A stretch of 20,187 nt of DNA from Acidobacteriota bacterium (GTDB lineage Bacteria > Acidobacteriota > Terriglobia > Acidiferrales > UBA7541), in assembly GCA_003224195.1 (NCBI GenBank), contig QHYP01000105.1:23797-43983 (forward strand). Reading direction: 5' to 3'. Below, piece by piece: positions 1 to 7,369 of this stretch (within the stretch, counting starts at the first letter, position 1; the number at the start of each line of letters is the position of its first letter). The notes beneath the pieces were generated by a model. The model made no database searches and was not told where the DNA came from. It saw only the letters and a program-made list of their open reading frames with translations. The position numbers and the translations under genes were made by a program.

Positions 1-532
1 GCTCTCGAAATTCAGCCACCGGCATCTTCGAGATTCCGTCACGGCGAAACGTCCGCGATTCAGGATCAAAAATCACTGTCGCCGCGGAATCCTGCGTCAC
101 GCTCTCGCGTCCCGTGCGCGGATTCCGCGTGATGCGGAAAGTGCCCTGTGCCCAGCCCAGCACGTGAAAAGGTTCTCCCCGCTTTCCCCAGAGGAAGAGA
201 TAGACCTCTTCGCCGGGATGGAAGCGCGGCGCACCGTCCACGTGCGCCTCGATGTGTCCAACGCGGCCCCCGGGCAGGCGCACCATGGTGAGCGCTCCGA
301 GCAGCCCTTTTTCCGTCTCCTCGACTGCAAAGCGCGTCTCCGTCCAGATTTCTCCATTTTCCCAATGACTCTCCGCAGAGAGGCAGCGCAGTCGCGCGAC
401 GCCGCTCGCTTGTCGCGCAAGCTCTTCGAACCGCAGCCGCGAGAACGTGGTGGCCTGCGCGACCAGCGCGATCAGCACGAGCCCGGCCAAAAACAGAATC
501 CACAAAAATCGTCGTCGATCGGCGAAACTCAT
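1..532 (-). CDS. Membrane-anchored conserved hypothetical protein, partial (C-terminus missing)
   Basis: Translating the reverse strand from the ATG at 532-530 gives an uninterrupted frame of 177 codons that is still open at the window edge. The protein starts with a basic stretch (MSFADRRR), then a hydrophobic helix at about residues 9-24 (signal anchor or signal peptide), then a soluble, probably extracytoplasmic domain containing EEVYLFLWG and WAQGTFRITRNPRTG. The start is one base after the TGA of the Ig-repeat lipoprotein gene (TGA-G-ATG), so the two genes are probably translationally coupled and their products may work together at the cell surface. I do not recognise a named family. Acidobacteria carry similar short exported proteins near Ig or matrixin genes, but that is recollection, not a search result. 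That the frame is real is well supported; its function is unknown. Confidence 0.8.
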   Translation of the reverse strand, partial: MSFADRRRFLWILFLAGLVLIALVAQATTFSRLRFEELARQASGVARLRCLSAESHWENGEIWTETRFAVEETEKGLLGALTMVRLPGGRVGHIEAHVDGAPRFHPGEEVYLFLWGKRGEPFHVLGWAQGTFRITRNPRTGRESVTQDSAATVIFDPESRTFRRDGISKMPVAEFRE

Positions 533-533
533 C

Positions 534-2852
534 TCATTCGACCTCCAGCGCCCCGCTGGCGGCGGTCTTATCGAGATTGGCGTTCTGAATGAAGAGAGAG
601 CGCGCGCCCGGCAGCGCGCTCGACGCAATCTGCAGCGTGAGGTGAATGATGCCGAGCCCCGCGGGCTGCTTGGCAATGACCGCGATATCGCCCGGGCCCG
701 AGACCGTGTAGTTCATGCTCGCGTCCAGCCCACTGGCAGAAAACAGACACAAATCTGCAGTAGCGGTCCCGCTCGCCGGGCGAACCAGAACGACTGGATT
801 CCCCGCGAGCGTACAGGAATTATTCGCGGTGGAAAAAACTCCCATGGCGGCGACGTTCAAATCCACCGTGTCGCCGGGAAGATCTACGCCAGCCGTCGTC
901 GGCTCCACGACGACAATGTCTTTTCCGCCCGCCGAGGGCGATGCCGCGCTCAATGCGATGACGTCATCCATATCCGACGGCGCAAGCACCACTAGGACAA
1001 CTTGATTCGACGGCGTTCCGTCGGGGTTCTGGACCTGGACGGAGATGTTTCCCGCCACCGCGACATCGGTCGGTTGCATGGGCGCCGTGCATTGGTTCGC
1101 GGAACTGCACGCCGTCGTGCGTACCGTGCCGGCAATCTCGAGCGACGACCCGGGACCCGGACTGCTCGGCGCGAATCCGCTGCCCTCGACCTTCAGCGTG
1201 AAGCCCGCTGTGCCTCCGGCGTAAACGCTCGCAGGAAGCAGTTTCTGTATCTTTGCGCCGCTCGAGACGCTCACGTTTGCCGCGCCGGTTTGCGTCGTGT
1301 CTTCGGAGCTGACGGCCACCACCTGGAGACCATTTGACTCCGGCGCGCTGGGGGGAGCCGTGTAGATGCCGTTTGCGTCAATCATCCCGCAGGGCGAGCC
1401 CGCGCACGCCGCTCCCTGCACTTCCCAGACGACATCCTGGTTGCCCGTGCCGAGGACGCCGGCCGTGAATGCCTGGACGGCCCCGGGAGCCAACGTCACG
1501 CTCGCAGGCAACACGGTCACCTGAATATGCGCGATAACCGTGATTTGCGCGGTCGCGCTCGCCGTCGGGTCCGCCTGGCTCGCGGCCTGCACGGTCACGG
1601 GATTGGGCAGGGGAATCGCTCCCGGGGCAAGATAGTCCACCTGGGCGGCGGAACTCGCAGTCACCGTTTGGCATGGGCTCAAGCCCGCCACGCAAATCTG
1701 CCCGAAGGTTGCGTTTCCTCCTGCGACACCATTCACGCTCCAGTTCAGCGTGCTGTTGTTCGTGCCGCTCACCTGCGCGGAAAGCGTCAAGCGATGACTC
1801 GAGGCGCGTGTCGCAGACACGGGGGAGAGGGTCACCGAAACACCGGAAGAGCCAGGCAGGATCGTCAATGTAGCTTGCGCGATTCGCGAGGGGTCCGCCT
1901 GGGGAGTGACCGTGATGGTCACACTGTTAGGATTGGGACGTGTGTTGGGCGCAGTGTACGCCGCCGTGGCAGTGAGTGCGCCGCCGACGGACTGAATCGT
2001 CGCGCCCGTCAGGGTGCCGCACGCCGCGCCCGTGCAGCCCGCTCCGGCGAGCGTCCAGCTCAACGCCGTGCTCGGATTCGAGCCGGCCACCGGCTGCAGT
2101 GTGGACGTAATGCTCGTCGAGCTTCCGGCAGCGACACTCCCGGGCGCTGTGACGTTCAATGCAAAATTGCTGGTGATGGTGACGTTAGCGCTCGCCTGTT
2201 TCGAAGAATCGGCAACGCTCTGCGCGTTGATCGTGACGCTCCCGAACGTCGGCATGATTTGTGGTGCGGTGTAATTGCCGCTGGCGTCGATTGCGCCGCA
2301 ATTCGCCGGGCACGCCGCGCCGGCGAGCTTCCAGCGCACTGCGGGGTCGGGGTGTCCGTTGCTCACAAGCGAACCCCGAAACGCCTGAATCGCGCCGAGC
2401 TCGACGCTTGCCGCCCCCGGCGCCACGCTGAGGGAGATATCGCTCGTCACCGTGACCTGCGCGCTGGCGGATTTCGCCAGGTCGGCTTGGCTTGTCGCGC
2501 GGATTTCCACGCTCGCAGGTGACGGCAAATCAGCGGGGGCTGTGTATTGCCCGTGCGTTGCGATCATGCCTACATTCGCGTTACCTCCGCCGATTCCGTT
2601 CACACTCCATGTGACCTGCGTGTTGGTGGCGTTCACGACTTCCGCGGAAAAATTCTGTGTATTGCCGAGCAGGACCGCAGCGCTCGTGGGCGTCACGCTG
2701 ACCGAGATCGGTGAGGGAGGTGGTGGCGGCGGGGGCGCTACAGGGCTTGCGCCTCCCCCGCCGCAGCCCAGTGTCCACGCACTCGCCATGAGGAGAACCC
2801 GAAGCGCTCGGCCGGTCCCGCGCTGTCGGCGATCCCATGGAAGGGTCGGCAT
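534..2852 (-). CDS. Ig-like repeat lipoprotein (772 aa)
   Basis: Predicted surface lipoprotein. The N-terminus has a basic segment, a hydrophobic stretch (about 17-28) and a lipobox-like TLGC with Cys30, followed by a Gly/Pro linker (CGGGG, then seven consecutive prolines). Five Ig-like units follow at about residues 49-137, 139-228, 230-333, 338-440 and 443-530. Each has a V/L-x-V-x-P-x-S type start, a Trp-containing core (TWSVNG, RWKLAG, SWTLAG, NWSVNG, VWEVQG) and a YTAP motif (YLAP in unit 4). An IPT/TIG-like region follows (about 532-627) and then a C-terminal domain with no recognised family. Such repeats usually serve adhesion or display; no catalytic motif is visible. The lipobox has Thr rather than the usual aliphatic residue at -3, so a Sec signal or simple anchor is an alternative. 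No good ribosome binding site precedes the ATG, so the exact start is uncertain. A one-base gap couples it to the downstream gene. Confidence 0.85.
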   Translation of the reverse strand: MPTLPWDRRQRGTGRALRVLLMASAWTLGCGGGGASPVAPPPPPPPSPISVSVTPTSAAVLLGNTQNFSAEVVNATNTQVTWSVNGIGGGNANVGMIATHGQYTAPADLPSPASVEIRATSQADLAKSASAQVTVTSDISLSVAPGAASVELGAIQAFRGSLVSNGHPDPAVRWKLAGAACPANCGAIDASGNYTAPQIMPTFGSVTINAQSVADSSKQASANVTITSNFALNVTAPGSVAAGSSTSITSTLQPVAGSNPSTALSWTLAGAGCTGAACGTLTGATIQSVGGALTATAAYTAPNTRPNPNSVTITVTPQADPSRIAQATLTILPGSSGVSVTLSPVSATRASSHRLTLSAQVSGTNNSTLNWSVNGVAGGNATFGQICVAGLSPCQTVTASSAAQVDYLAPGAIPLPNPVTVQAASQADPTASATAQITVIAHIQVTVLPASVTLAPGAVQAFTAGVLGTGNQDVVWEVQGAACAGSPCGMIDANGIYTAPPSAPESNGLQVVAVSSEDTTQTGAANVSVSSGAKIQKLLPASVYAGGTAGFTLKVEGSGFAPSSPGPGSSLEIAGTVRTTACSSANQCTAPMQPTDVAVAGNISVQVQNPDGTPSNQVVLVVLAPSDMDDVIALSAASPSAGGKDIVVVEPTTAGVDLPGDTVDLNVAAMGVFSTANNSCTLAGNPVVLVRPASGTATADLCLFSASGLDASMNYTVSGPGDIAVIAKQPAGLGIIHLTLQIASSALPGARSLFIQNANLDKTAASGALEVE

Positions 2853-3117
2853 GCCGCCGCGAATAGCAGGCGAAGGGCCATCGAAAGCTTGTAGACAATG
2901 GCCGCAGCGCTTGGCTCACGCGCCGCTGCCTTAATTCATCGCAACCCTTATATTTTGCCGGCCTTTCTGACTTAATTTCCTTTTCTCTAATGGACTCGAA
3001 TGCGGCTGAATGTTGGGGCTATCCGTCCAACTGTCCCGCTCGGGAATTCCGCTTTGGAACTGCGCCGGGATGGCACATTCCCATTTTGCAATCCTTCCGC
3101 GCCCTTCACTGCTCGGG
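2853..3117. other. Intergenic region between divergent genes
   Basis: There is no convincing gene here. Bases about 2930-2996 are clearly more AT-rich than the surroundings and probably carry the promoter of the leftward lipoprotein gene. On the minus strand TATAAG (2952-2947) is a good -10 match, but the best -35 at 17-nt spacing (TTAAGT) matches only three positions, so the promoter is tentative. A rightward frame starting at ATG 3000 reads in phase into the next gene. Its first 51 codons do not resemble the rest of that protein and they cover a strong promoter, so I treat them as non-coding. Confidence 0.45.
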
Positions 3118-3146
3118 TTGACAGCGCTCTTTTCCCCTTGGATACT
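3118..3146 (+). promoter_or_regulatory. Sigma-70 type promoter, predicted leaderless
   Basis: A perfect -35 TTGACA (3118-3123), an exact 17-nt spacer and a -10 GATACT (3141-3146, 4 of 6 matches) are seen directly. Six bases (CCGTGC) separate the -10 from the ATG at 3153. With conventional numbering (-12 to -7 for the hexamer), +1 falls on the A of that ATG, which predicts a leaderless transcript. This fits the lack of a Shine-Dalgarno sequence before 3153. Confidence 0.6.
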
Positions 3147-3152
3147 CCGTGC

Positions 3153-3530
3153 ATGGCCCGTCCGGATGCCGTGCGTCGCGTGAAGAGCTACTCGGCCGCT
3201 TCGGGCTTCGTCTACCAGTACTACTTTTTTGAAGTGCTCCCCGCGCGCCGCACCGGCAAAGAGGGCCGCGAATACACCTACATGGTCTCGGCCGACCGCC
3301 GGTCGGTTTTCCCTTTGAAGATCTTCGTGGAAAAGGACGCGCTTGGCGCCTCGACACGGCGCACCCGCCGCGGCCTGACCGGCACGGAAGAGTATGCCGT
3401 CGCCAAACTTCGCCTCTTCCAGGCGTTTGACGAGCTCAACGCTCCTCTGGACGCTGGCGGCGCCGCAAGCATCGATCTCCGCGTGGATCAGGCAAATCTG
3501 GACGGCTTCCTACAGCAGCTCGACTTATAG
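3153..3530 (+). CDS. Conserved hypothetical protein (125 aa)
   Basis: Small soluble protein starting MARPDAVRRVKSYSAASGFV, with no signal peptide or membrane segment. An aromatic run (FVYQYYFFEV) is followed by a charged region with REYTYMVSADRRSVFPLKIFV and a C-terminal acidic part ending DGFLQQLDL. I do not recognise a family. I chose ATG 3153 over the in-phase ATG at 3000 because a TTGACA/GATACT promoter lies at 3118-3146 and would otherwise be inside the gene. No Shine-Dalgarno sequence precedes 3153, in keeping with a leaderless mRNA. It sits 71 bp before the ECF sigma factor gene, but a separate ECF-type promoter lies between them, so it is probably not part of that operon. Coding status is likely from the unbroken frame and natural amino-acid composition. 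Confidence 0.65.
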   Translation: MARPDAVRRVKSYSAASGFVYQYYFFEVLPARRTGKEGREYTYMVSADRRSVFPLKIFVEKDALGASTRRTRRGLTGTEEYAVAKLRLFQAFDELNAPLDAGGAASIDLRVDQANLDGFLQQLDL

Positions 3531-3552
3531 AAGGATTTGGGCCCCCAAGCGA

Positions 3553-3578
3553 TGAACCTTTCCAGCCACGGCGGCGTC
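3553..3578 (+). promoter_or_regulatory. ECF-type promoter of the sigma factor operon
   Basis: TGAACC (3553-3558) and CGTC (3575-3578) are separated by 16 nt. This matches the general ECF pattern of an AAC-containing -35 and a CGT-containing -10, close to the TGTAAC/CGTC type known for Bacillus SigX. Transcription would begin near 3586, just upstream of the AGGGAG ribosome binding site (3591-3596). ECF sigma factors commonly activate their own operon, so autoregulation is inferred. Confidence 0.5.
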
Positions 3579-3601
3579 TCGTGAACAGACAGGGAGACAC
3601 A

Positions 3602-4231
3602 ATGCAGGAGCTGGTCTCGGACATGGCGGTGGGCCTCCGGCCTGCCGGACCGGGGTGGAAGCTTGCGCGAGCGTTTGGCCAGGCGAAGAGCGAGGTGAGC
3701 CAGGAGAGCCAGCGAGAAGCCCTGGAGCGCGGGTTCGAGGAGCGCGTGGCTGAATGTTCGGGCTTGGCCTTTCGTGTGGCCTGCGGCGTTCTGCACAACG
3801 CCGCCGACGCGGAAGAGGTCGCCCAGGAGGCCTTTCTTCGCGCCTACCGCAAACTGAATCAGCTGCGCGATTCGAAGAACTTCCGGGCCTGGCTCGTGCG
3901 CATCACGTTTCGTCTGGCGCTGGACCGCTTGCGCGCCGCCAAACGCCGCACTTTACGCGAGACGTCGTGGATGGAAATGGCGCCGGGGAGCGCGATCGGG
4001 CACGGTGCGGCCGCGGCCGATTTTCACCGCCATTTGCAGCAAGCGCTCGACGCCCTGCCCGAACGGCAGCGGATCATCCTGATCCTCACGGCCATCGAAG
4101 GCCACACGATCGCGGATGCCGCCGAAATGCTAGGCCTTCCCGAAGGAACCGTGAAGTCGCGGATGCACCTTGCGAGAAAGCAACTTGCGGAGAAACTGTC
4201 ATGGATTGCCGGGCCTACCAGAACGACCTGA
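3602..4231 (+). CDS. ECF-subfamily RNA polymerase sigma factor (209 aa)
   Basis: Directs RNA polymerase to a stress or envelope regulon. Sigma region 2 spans about residues 49-116 (AADAEEVAQEAFLRAYRKL, FRAWLVRITFRLALDRLR). Region 4 spans about 144-198 (LDALPERQRIILILTAIEG) with the helix-turn-helix IADAAEMLGLPEGTVKSRMHLAR. Regions 1.1 and 3 are absent, as in the ECF group. The start at ATG 3602 has AGGGAG five bases upstream. An in-phase GTG at 3581 has no ribosome binding site and falls at the -10 of the predicted ECF promoter. The 3' end overlaps the anti-sigma gene by 31 nt, so translation is coupled. Basal specificity cannot be read from sequence alone. About 45 N-terminal residues before region 2 are longer than in many ECF proteins. 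Confidence 0.92.
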   Translation: MQELVSDMAVGLRPAGPGWKLARAFGQAKSEVSQESQREALERGFEERVAECSGLAFRVACGVLHNAADAEEVAQEAFLRAYRKLNQLRDSKNFRAWLVRITFRLALDRLRAAKRRTLRETSWMEMAPGSAIGHGAAAADFHRHLQQALDALPERQRIILILTAIEGHTIADAAEMLGLPEGTVKSRMHLARKQLAEKLSWIAGPTRTT

Positions 4232-4890
4232 AGGAACTGGCGGCGGAAGCGGTTTCGCCCCGTCGCGAGGCCGCGCTGCGCACACATCTCGAACTCTGCG
4301 CCGCCTGCCGCGCCGTTCTCGCCGTCGAATTGGAGCTCTTCCGCGGGCTCGATGCGGCCCTCCGCAAGGAACTCAATCCCGTTCTGCCCCCCGGTCTTGC
4401 GGCCCGAATCCGCGCCTCTGTTCAGAGCGAACCTGTGCCGCTGCCGCGCTCAATTCCCGCCTGGGCCTTCGCCGCCGCGTTCGCAGTCTTCGCCGCCTGC
4501 TTTGTATGGGTTCAAGTCAACTGGCGCGCGTCGGGACCTCGGAATCCAAAGCCGGCCAACATCGCCACAGAGGTCCCGTCGGTCAAAAGCGCCGCACCCG
4601 CAGAGCCGGAATCGTTCGCTCGAGCCGCGCGGCGCCCGGCAGCTAGGGAAGCCTATATGCCCCGCAACACGATGGCCGTCACGGCGCGCGAGCCACAGGT
4701 GCTCGTGTCCCCTGGTCAACAGGAAGCTGTCGCCCGCTTCCTCTCTGGCCTGCAGCGCGGTGATGTCAAAGGAGAGGTGCTGCTGGCCGACCGCCGCAAC
4801 TCCGAGCTCCCCCTGCCCGCGATTGCTCCGCTGGAATTCGAACCCGTAGATGTGAAACCGCTGGAGACCGCGCAGCCGGAACTTCACTGA
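4201..4890 (+). CDS. Membrane anti-sigma factor with zinc-binding anti-sigma domain (229 aa)
   Basis: Predicted single-pass inner-membrane protein that holds the adjacent sigma factor inactive. The cytoplasmic N-terminus contains the H-x3-C-x2-C signature of zinc anti-sigma domains (His29, Cys33, Cys36 in HLELCAAC), with DCRAYQNDL at its start. One membrane helix lies at about 85-106 (IPAWAFAAAFAVFAACFVWV). The remaining 120 residues should be periplasmic, rich in Pro/Ala, and include VARFLSGLQRGDVKGEVLL. The ATG at 4201 has GGAG eight bases upstream, inside the end of the sigma gene, giving a 31-nt overlap. The arrangement (sigma, anti-sigma, secreted protein) suggests an envelope signal relieves inhibition, possibly by proteolysis. 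The inducing signal is not visible. Confidence 0.88.
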   Translation: MDCRAYQNDLKELAAEAVSPRREAALRTHLELCAACRAVLAVELELFRGLDAALRKELNPVLPPGLAARIRASVQSEPVPLPRSIPAWAFAAAFAVFAACFVWVQVNWRASGPRNPKPANIATEVPSVKSAAPAEPESFARAARRPAAREAYMPRNTMAVTAREPQVLVSPGQQEAVARFLSGLQRGDVKGEVLLADRRNSELPLPAIAPLEFEPVDVKPLETAQPELH

Positions 4891-4944
4891 ACCTTTGTCT
4901 GTGCGGCGCCGTCTTGCAGGCAAGCGAATTTAGAGGAGGGGCAC

Positions 4945-5538
4945 ATGAAACGGTTGGTTTTGTCATTCTTATTCTCCACGCTGTTCATTCCACTTGCGTT
5001 CGTGTCGGCGCAAGACAAGCCAAAGCCCGAGGACACTGAGAAGAAATCCGAAAGCACTAAAGGGATCACGCCGGTACGAGTCCAGGTAGTCTTCACTGAA
5101 TATGATGGCGAGAAGAAAATAAGCAGCTTGCCATACACACTGCTGGTGAACGCAGACGAGCGCGACGGAACACGCTTGGTCGTTTCTATCCTCCGCATGG
5201 GGTTGCGGGTGCCCATAGGGACTGTGACCCCGACAGGAGCAGCAGGCCAGTTTACGTATCAGGATGTCGGGACCAATATAGATGGGAGAGCCGAGAGGGC
5301 GGAAGACGGTCGGTTTCGCTTGCAGCTGGGTGTTGAGAAGTCGTCCGTGTACTCGTCCGCTTCCAGTCAGAAACCAGCTTCACCTGTGGGAAATGAAACT
5401 CCCCCGGTGATCCAGCGATTTAACTACCAAGTGAATCTGCTTATTCGCGACGGGCAAACAATCCAATCGACCATGGCGACCGACCCAGTCTCGGGGCGCG
5501 TCACGAAGGTCGAAGTAACTTTGAATGTGGTCAAGTAG
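4945..5538 (+). CDS. Secreted protein downstream of ECF sigma/anti-sigma pair (197 aa)
   Basis: A strong ribosome binding site (GAGGAGG, 4933-4939) sits five bases before the ATG. The N-terminus is a typical Sec signal peptide (KR, then a hydrophobic stretch, cleavage probably after VSA near residue 22), leaving a mature periplasmic or secreted protein of about 175 residues. It has a charged linker (about 24-40), then conserved-looking segments FTYQDVGTNIDGRAE, RFRLQLGVEKSSVY and, near the C-terminus, FNYQVNLLIRDGQT and a VEVTLNVVK ending. I recall similar proteins in Acidobacteria beside ECF units but know no assigned function. It is 54 bp after the anti-sigma gene and probably in the same operon, so it may be a target or sensor of the pathway. 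No membrane helix other than the signal, and no enzyme motif, is visible. Confidence 0.8.
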   Translation: MKRLVLSFLFSTLFIPLAFVSAQDKPKPEDTEKKSESTKGITPVRVQVVFTEYDGEKKISSLPYTLLVNADERDGTRLVVSILRMGLRVPIGTVTPTGAAGQFTYQDVGTNIDGRAERAEDGRFRLQLGVEKSSVYSSASSQKPASPVGNETPPVIQRFNYQVNLLIRDGQTIQSTMATDPVSGRVTKVEVTLNVVK

Positions 5539-5553
5539 TATCAGATGCCTTCG

Positions 5554-6522
5554 CTACCTCGTGGTCAAAATGGCAGCCAGCGCGCCCCCGATCTCCGGGT
5601 GCAGAAAGGTGTAGCCGGCTTGCTCAAGCTTCTTCGGCAATACCCGCTGGCTCGAGAGCAGCAGCGCCTCCGCCATCTCTCCCAGCGCCAGTCGCAGCGC
5701 AAACGCCGGCGCCGGGAAAATCGCCGGCCGCCGCAGCGCCTTCGCCAGCGCCCGCGTGAACTCCACGTTGCGCACCGGCTGCGGCGCAACAACGTTTAGG
5801 GCGCCTCTTACCGGGGCGACATTTACGGCGCTCCTTAGCGGGGCTACGCCAGTCGCGCCACGCATCCCGCTCCCTTCTAACGCAAACTGAATGACACGCA
5901 CCACATCCGCCAAAGTCACCCAGGACATCCACTGCTGCCCCGACCCGAGCCGTCCGCCTACGCCCATACGGAAGGGCGGCAACATCTTTTGCAGCGCCCC
6001 ACCCTGCTTCGCCAGGATAATCCCGAAGCGCAACTGCACCACGCGCATCCCGTGTCTCTCCGCTTTCGCTGCCTCTTCTTCCCACGCGCGGCAAACGCCC
6101 GCCAGGAAGTCATTCCCCGAAGCGCTTTCTTCCGTCAGCTCTTCGTCGCCGCGGTTGCCGTAATATCCGACTGCGGAGGCGGAAACAAATACTTTCGGTG
6201 GCGGAGCTAAGCGCCCGACCGCCGTTACAAGCTGCCGCGTCGCATCCACGCGGCTTGTCGCAAGAAGTTTCTTCCGCGCCGCCGTCCACCGTCCGCCTGC
6301 GATCGACGCCCCGGCAAGATTCACCACCGCGTCCGCCCCCGCCGCAGCTCCTTCGAGTTCCCCAGTCGCCGGATTCCAGGGCACATCAAACCCTGTCTTC
6401 GTTCCCCCAGCTACCACACTCTGCGGCCGCAAGAGTCGGCACAGGGTGTGACCCTCTTGGGACAGAGCCTTGACCAGAGCCGTTCCTACCAGTCCCGTCG
6501 AACCCGTGACTAAAATTTTCAT
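5554..6522 (-). CDS. TIGR01777-family NAD-dependent epimerase (SDR, YfcH-like, 322 aa)
   Basis: Atypical short-chain dehydrogenase of the TIGR01777/YfcH group. The Rossmann dinucleotide-binding motif GSTGLVG is at residues 7-13, ADAVVNLAGASIAGGRW at 64-79, VFVSASAVGYYG at 111-122 and SWVTLADVVRVI at 200-211. The C-terminal DUF1731-like part includes NVVAPQPVRNVEFTRAL and ends LEQAGYTFLHPEIGGAL. The substrate of this family is poorly defined. GGAG lies eight bases upstream of the ATG. The gene is convergent with the secreted-protein gene, with only 15 bp between stop codons and no visible terminator. Residues 220-243 contain extra copies of a nine-residue unit (see the repeat entry), an expansion I do not expect in the family. 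The enzyme core looks intact. Confidence 0.9.
   Translation of the reverse strand: MKILVTGSTGLVGTALVKALSQEGHTLCRLLRPQSVVAGGTKTGFDVPWNPATGELEGAAAGADAVVNLAGASIAGGRWTAARKKLLATSRVDATRQLVTAVGRLAPPPKVFVSASAVGYYGNRGDEELTEESASGNDFLAGVCRAWEEEAAKAERHGMRVVQLRFGIILAKQGGALQKMLPPFRMGVGGRLGSGQQWMSWVTLADVVRVIQFALEGSGMRGATGVAPLRSAVNVAPVRGALNVVAPQPVRNVEFTRALAKALRRPAIFPAPAFALRLALGEMAEALLLSSQRVLPKKLEQAGYTFLHPEIGGALAAILTTR
5794..5847 (-). repeat. In-frame 27-nt tandem duplication inside the epimerase gene
   Basis: Units 5794-5820 and 5821-5847 are each 27 nt and match at 21 of 27 positions. They fall on codon boundaries and encode VAPLRSAVN and VAPVRGALN (residues 226-243). A degenerate third copy lies just upstream (MRGATG, residues 220-225) and the sequence continues VVAP. 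The repeat lengthens a surface loop before the C-terminal domain without breaking the frame. Confidence 0.8.
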
Positions 6523-6691
6523 CCAGCTCTCCGCCGAAGCGCGTCACCGGACGGAAATCGCCCATCGCTGCTTGACGGTACGCAACCCAGCCGGGAAGGT
6601 CAAGCCATCGAATCTTTCAAAATGTTTTTCGCCATCGAAGCAAACGTGGGTGCGAGAGGTGTCCGGCGAACGACGAAGGGGAGGGCGCGGG

Positions 6692-7360
6692 TCAAGGTGC
6701 AGCGGAAGGAGTCGGAGCCGCCGCAGCGACAGGGGCTATGTCCTTCTGGGGCAGGAGCGCGACGCGGAAATCCCCGAATTCCTCGTCGAGGATAGCGGAA
6801 TACATCACGAATAATCCGACAGCGCCGTCGATGATGACTTGAGTAACGATGGGCACTAGAGCGGTCATTACTGGACCCATCATAGAGAGAGCTGCTACGA
6901 CAAAGCCAATCGCAATGCCGCCGGCGAAACGGAAGATCACGGAGAAAACTACCGCGCGCCACGAGAATGCCCACCAGACACGGATTGTCCGTGAGAACGT
7001 GCGGGGAAGCGGCTGGTTGGCAGAGGAAACGCCGCGCGGCAAAAGCGCAACGCGGAAATGGCGGAACCTCTTCGCCAGAACGTAATAGATCATTCCTAGC
7101 GAGACGGTATAGATGACAGCATAGGGCAAAATGCGGTTGGCCCAGCGAACGAAATGCGCGGATACAAAAAGGTTTTGCCACGCCATGCGCAAAGCAACGC
7201 CAATCGTCGCTATGAGAACGACGGAGATTAGCGACGTCGGCCAGTAGTAAGCCCACCAGACGCGGAGCCCGTAGTTCAAAGTAGGCTGGATGTAATCCTC
7301 GAGCGGCACGGAAGCGCGCGACGGCGAGGCATCGTCGAATATTCCGGGCTTGCTGACCAT
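6692..7360 (-). CDS. Four-helix membrane protein with internal duplication (222 aa)
   Basis: Predicted integral membrane protein with about four helices (near residues 40-60, 77-96, 134-156 and 165-190). It consists of two tandem copies of one module. Each begins RVWWA-x2-W (residues 33-40 and 127-134) and ends F-RVALLP (102-108 and 198-204), with 69 and 71 residues between the markers. A Pro/Ala-rich tail ends the protein. I know of no family with this signature and cannot give a function. The start at ATG 7360 was chosen because upstream in-phase codons lie in the promoter region and read as low-complexity, out-of-character sequence. No clear Shine-Dalgarno sequence is present. A TTGCGA/TAGTAT promoter lies 20-48 nt upstream. 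It is divergent from moaD and followed 170 bp later by the epimerase gene on the same strand. Confidence 0.75.
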   Translation of the reverse strand: MVSKPGIFDDASPSRASVPLEDYIQPTLNYGLRVWWAYYWPTSLISVVLIATIGVALRMAWQNLFVSAHFVRWANRILPYAVIYTVSLGMIYYVLAKRFRHFRVALLPRGVSSANQPLPRTFSRTIRVWWAFSWRAVVFSVIFRFAGGIAIGFVVAALSMMGPVMTALVPIVTQVIIDGAVGLFVMYSAILDEEFGDFRVALLPQKDIAPVAAAAPTPSAAP

Positions 7361-7369
7361 GGGGGTTGC

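Noticed and set aside
66..503. Leftward 145-codon frame at the left end
   Set aside because: The alternative frame starting at 532 is unbroken to the window edge, has a signal anchor and is coupled to the upstream gene; this one is its shadow.
1527..2522. Long rightward open frame (331 codons) opposite the Ig-repeat gene
   Set aside because: Arg-rich, low-complexity translation without motifs; it is the complement of a well-supported repeat protein in high-GC DNA.
3000..3152. N-terminal extension of the small hypothetical gene from ATG 3000
   Set aside because: It would place a perfect TTGACA promoter inside the gene and the extra 51 residues look non-coding.
3537..3548. Inverted repeat TTGGG-CC-CCCAA as a terminator after the small hypothetical gene
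   Set aside because: The stem is only about five pairs with no room for a loop, and no T-run follows.
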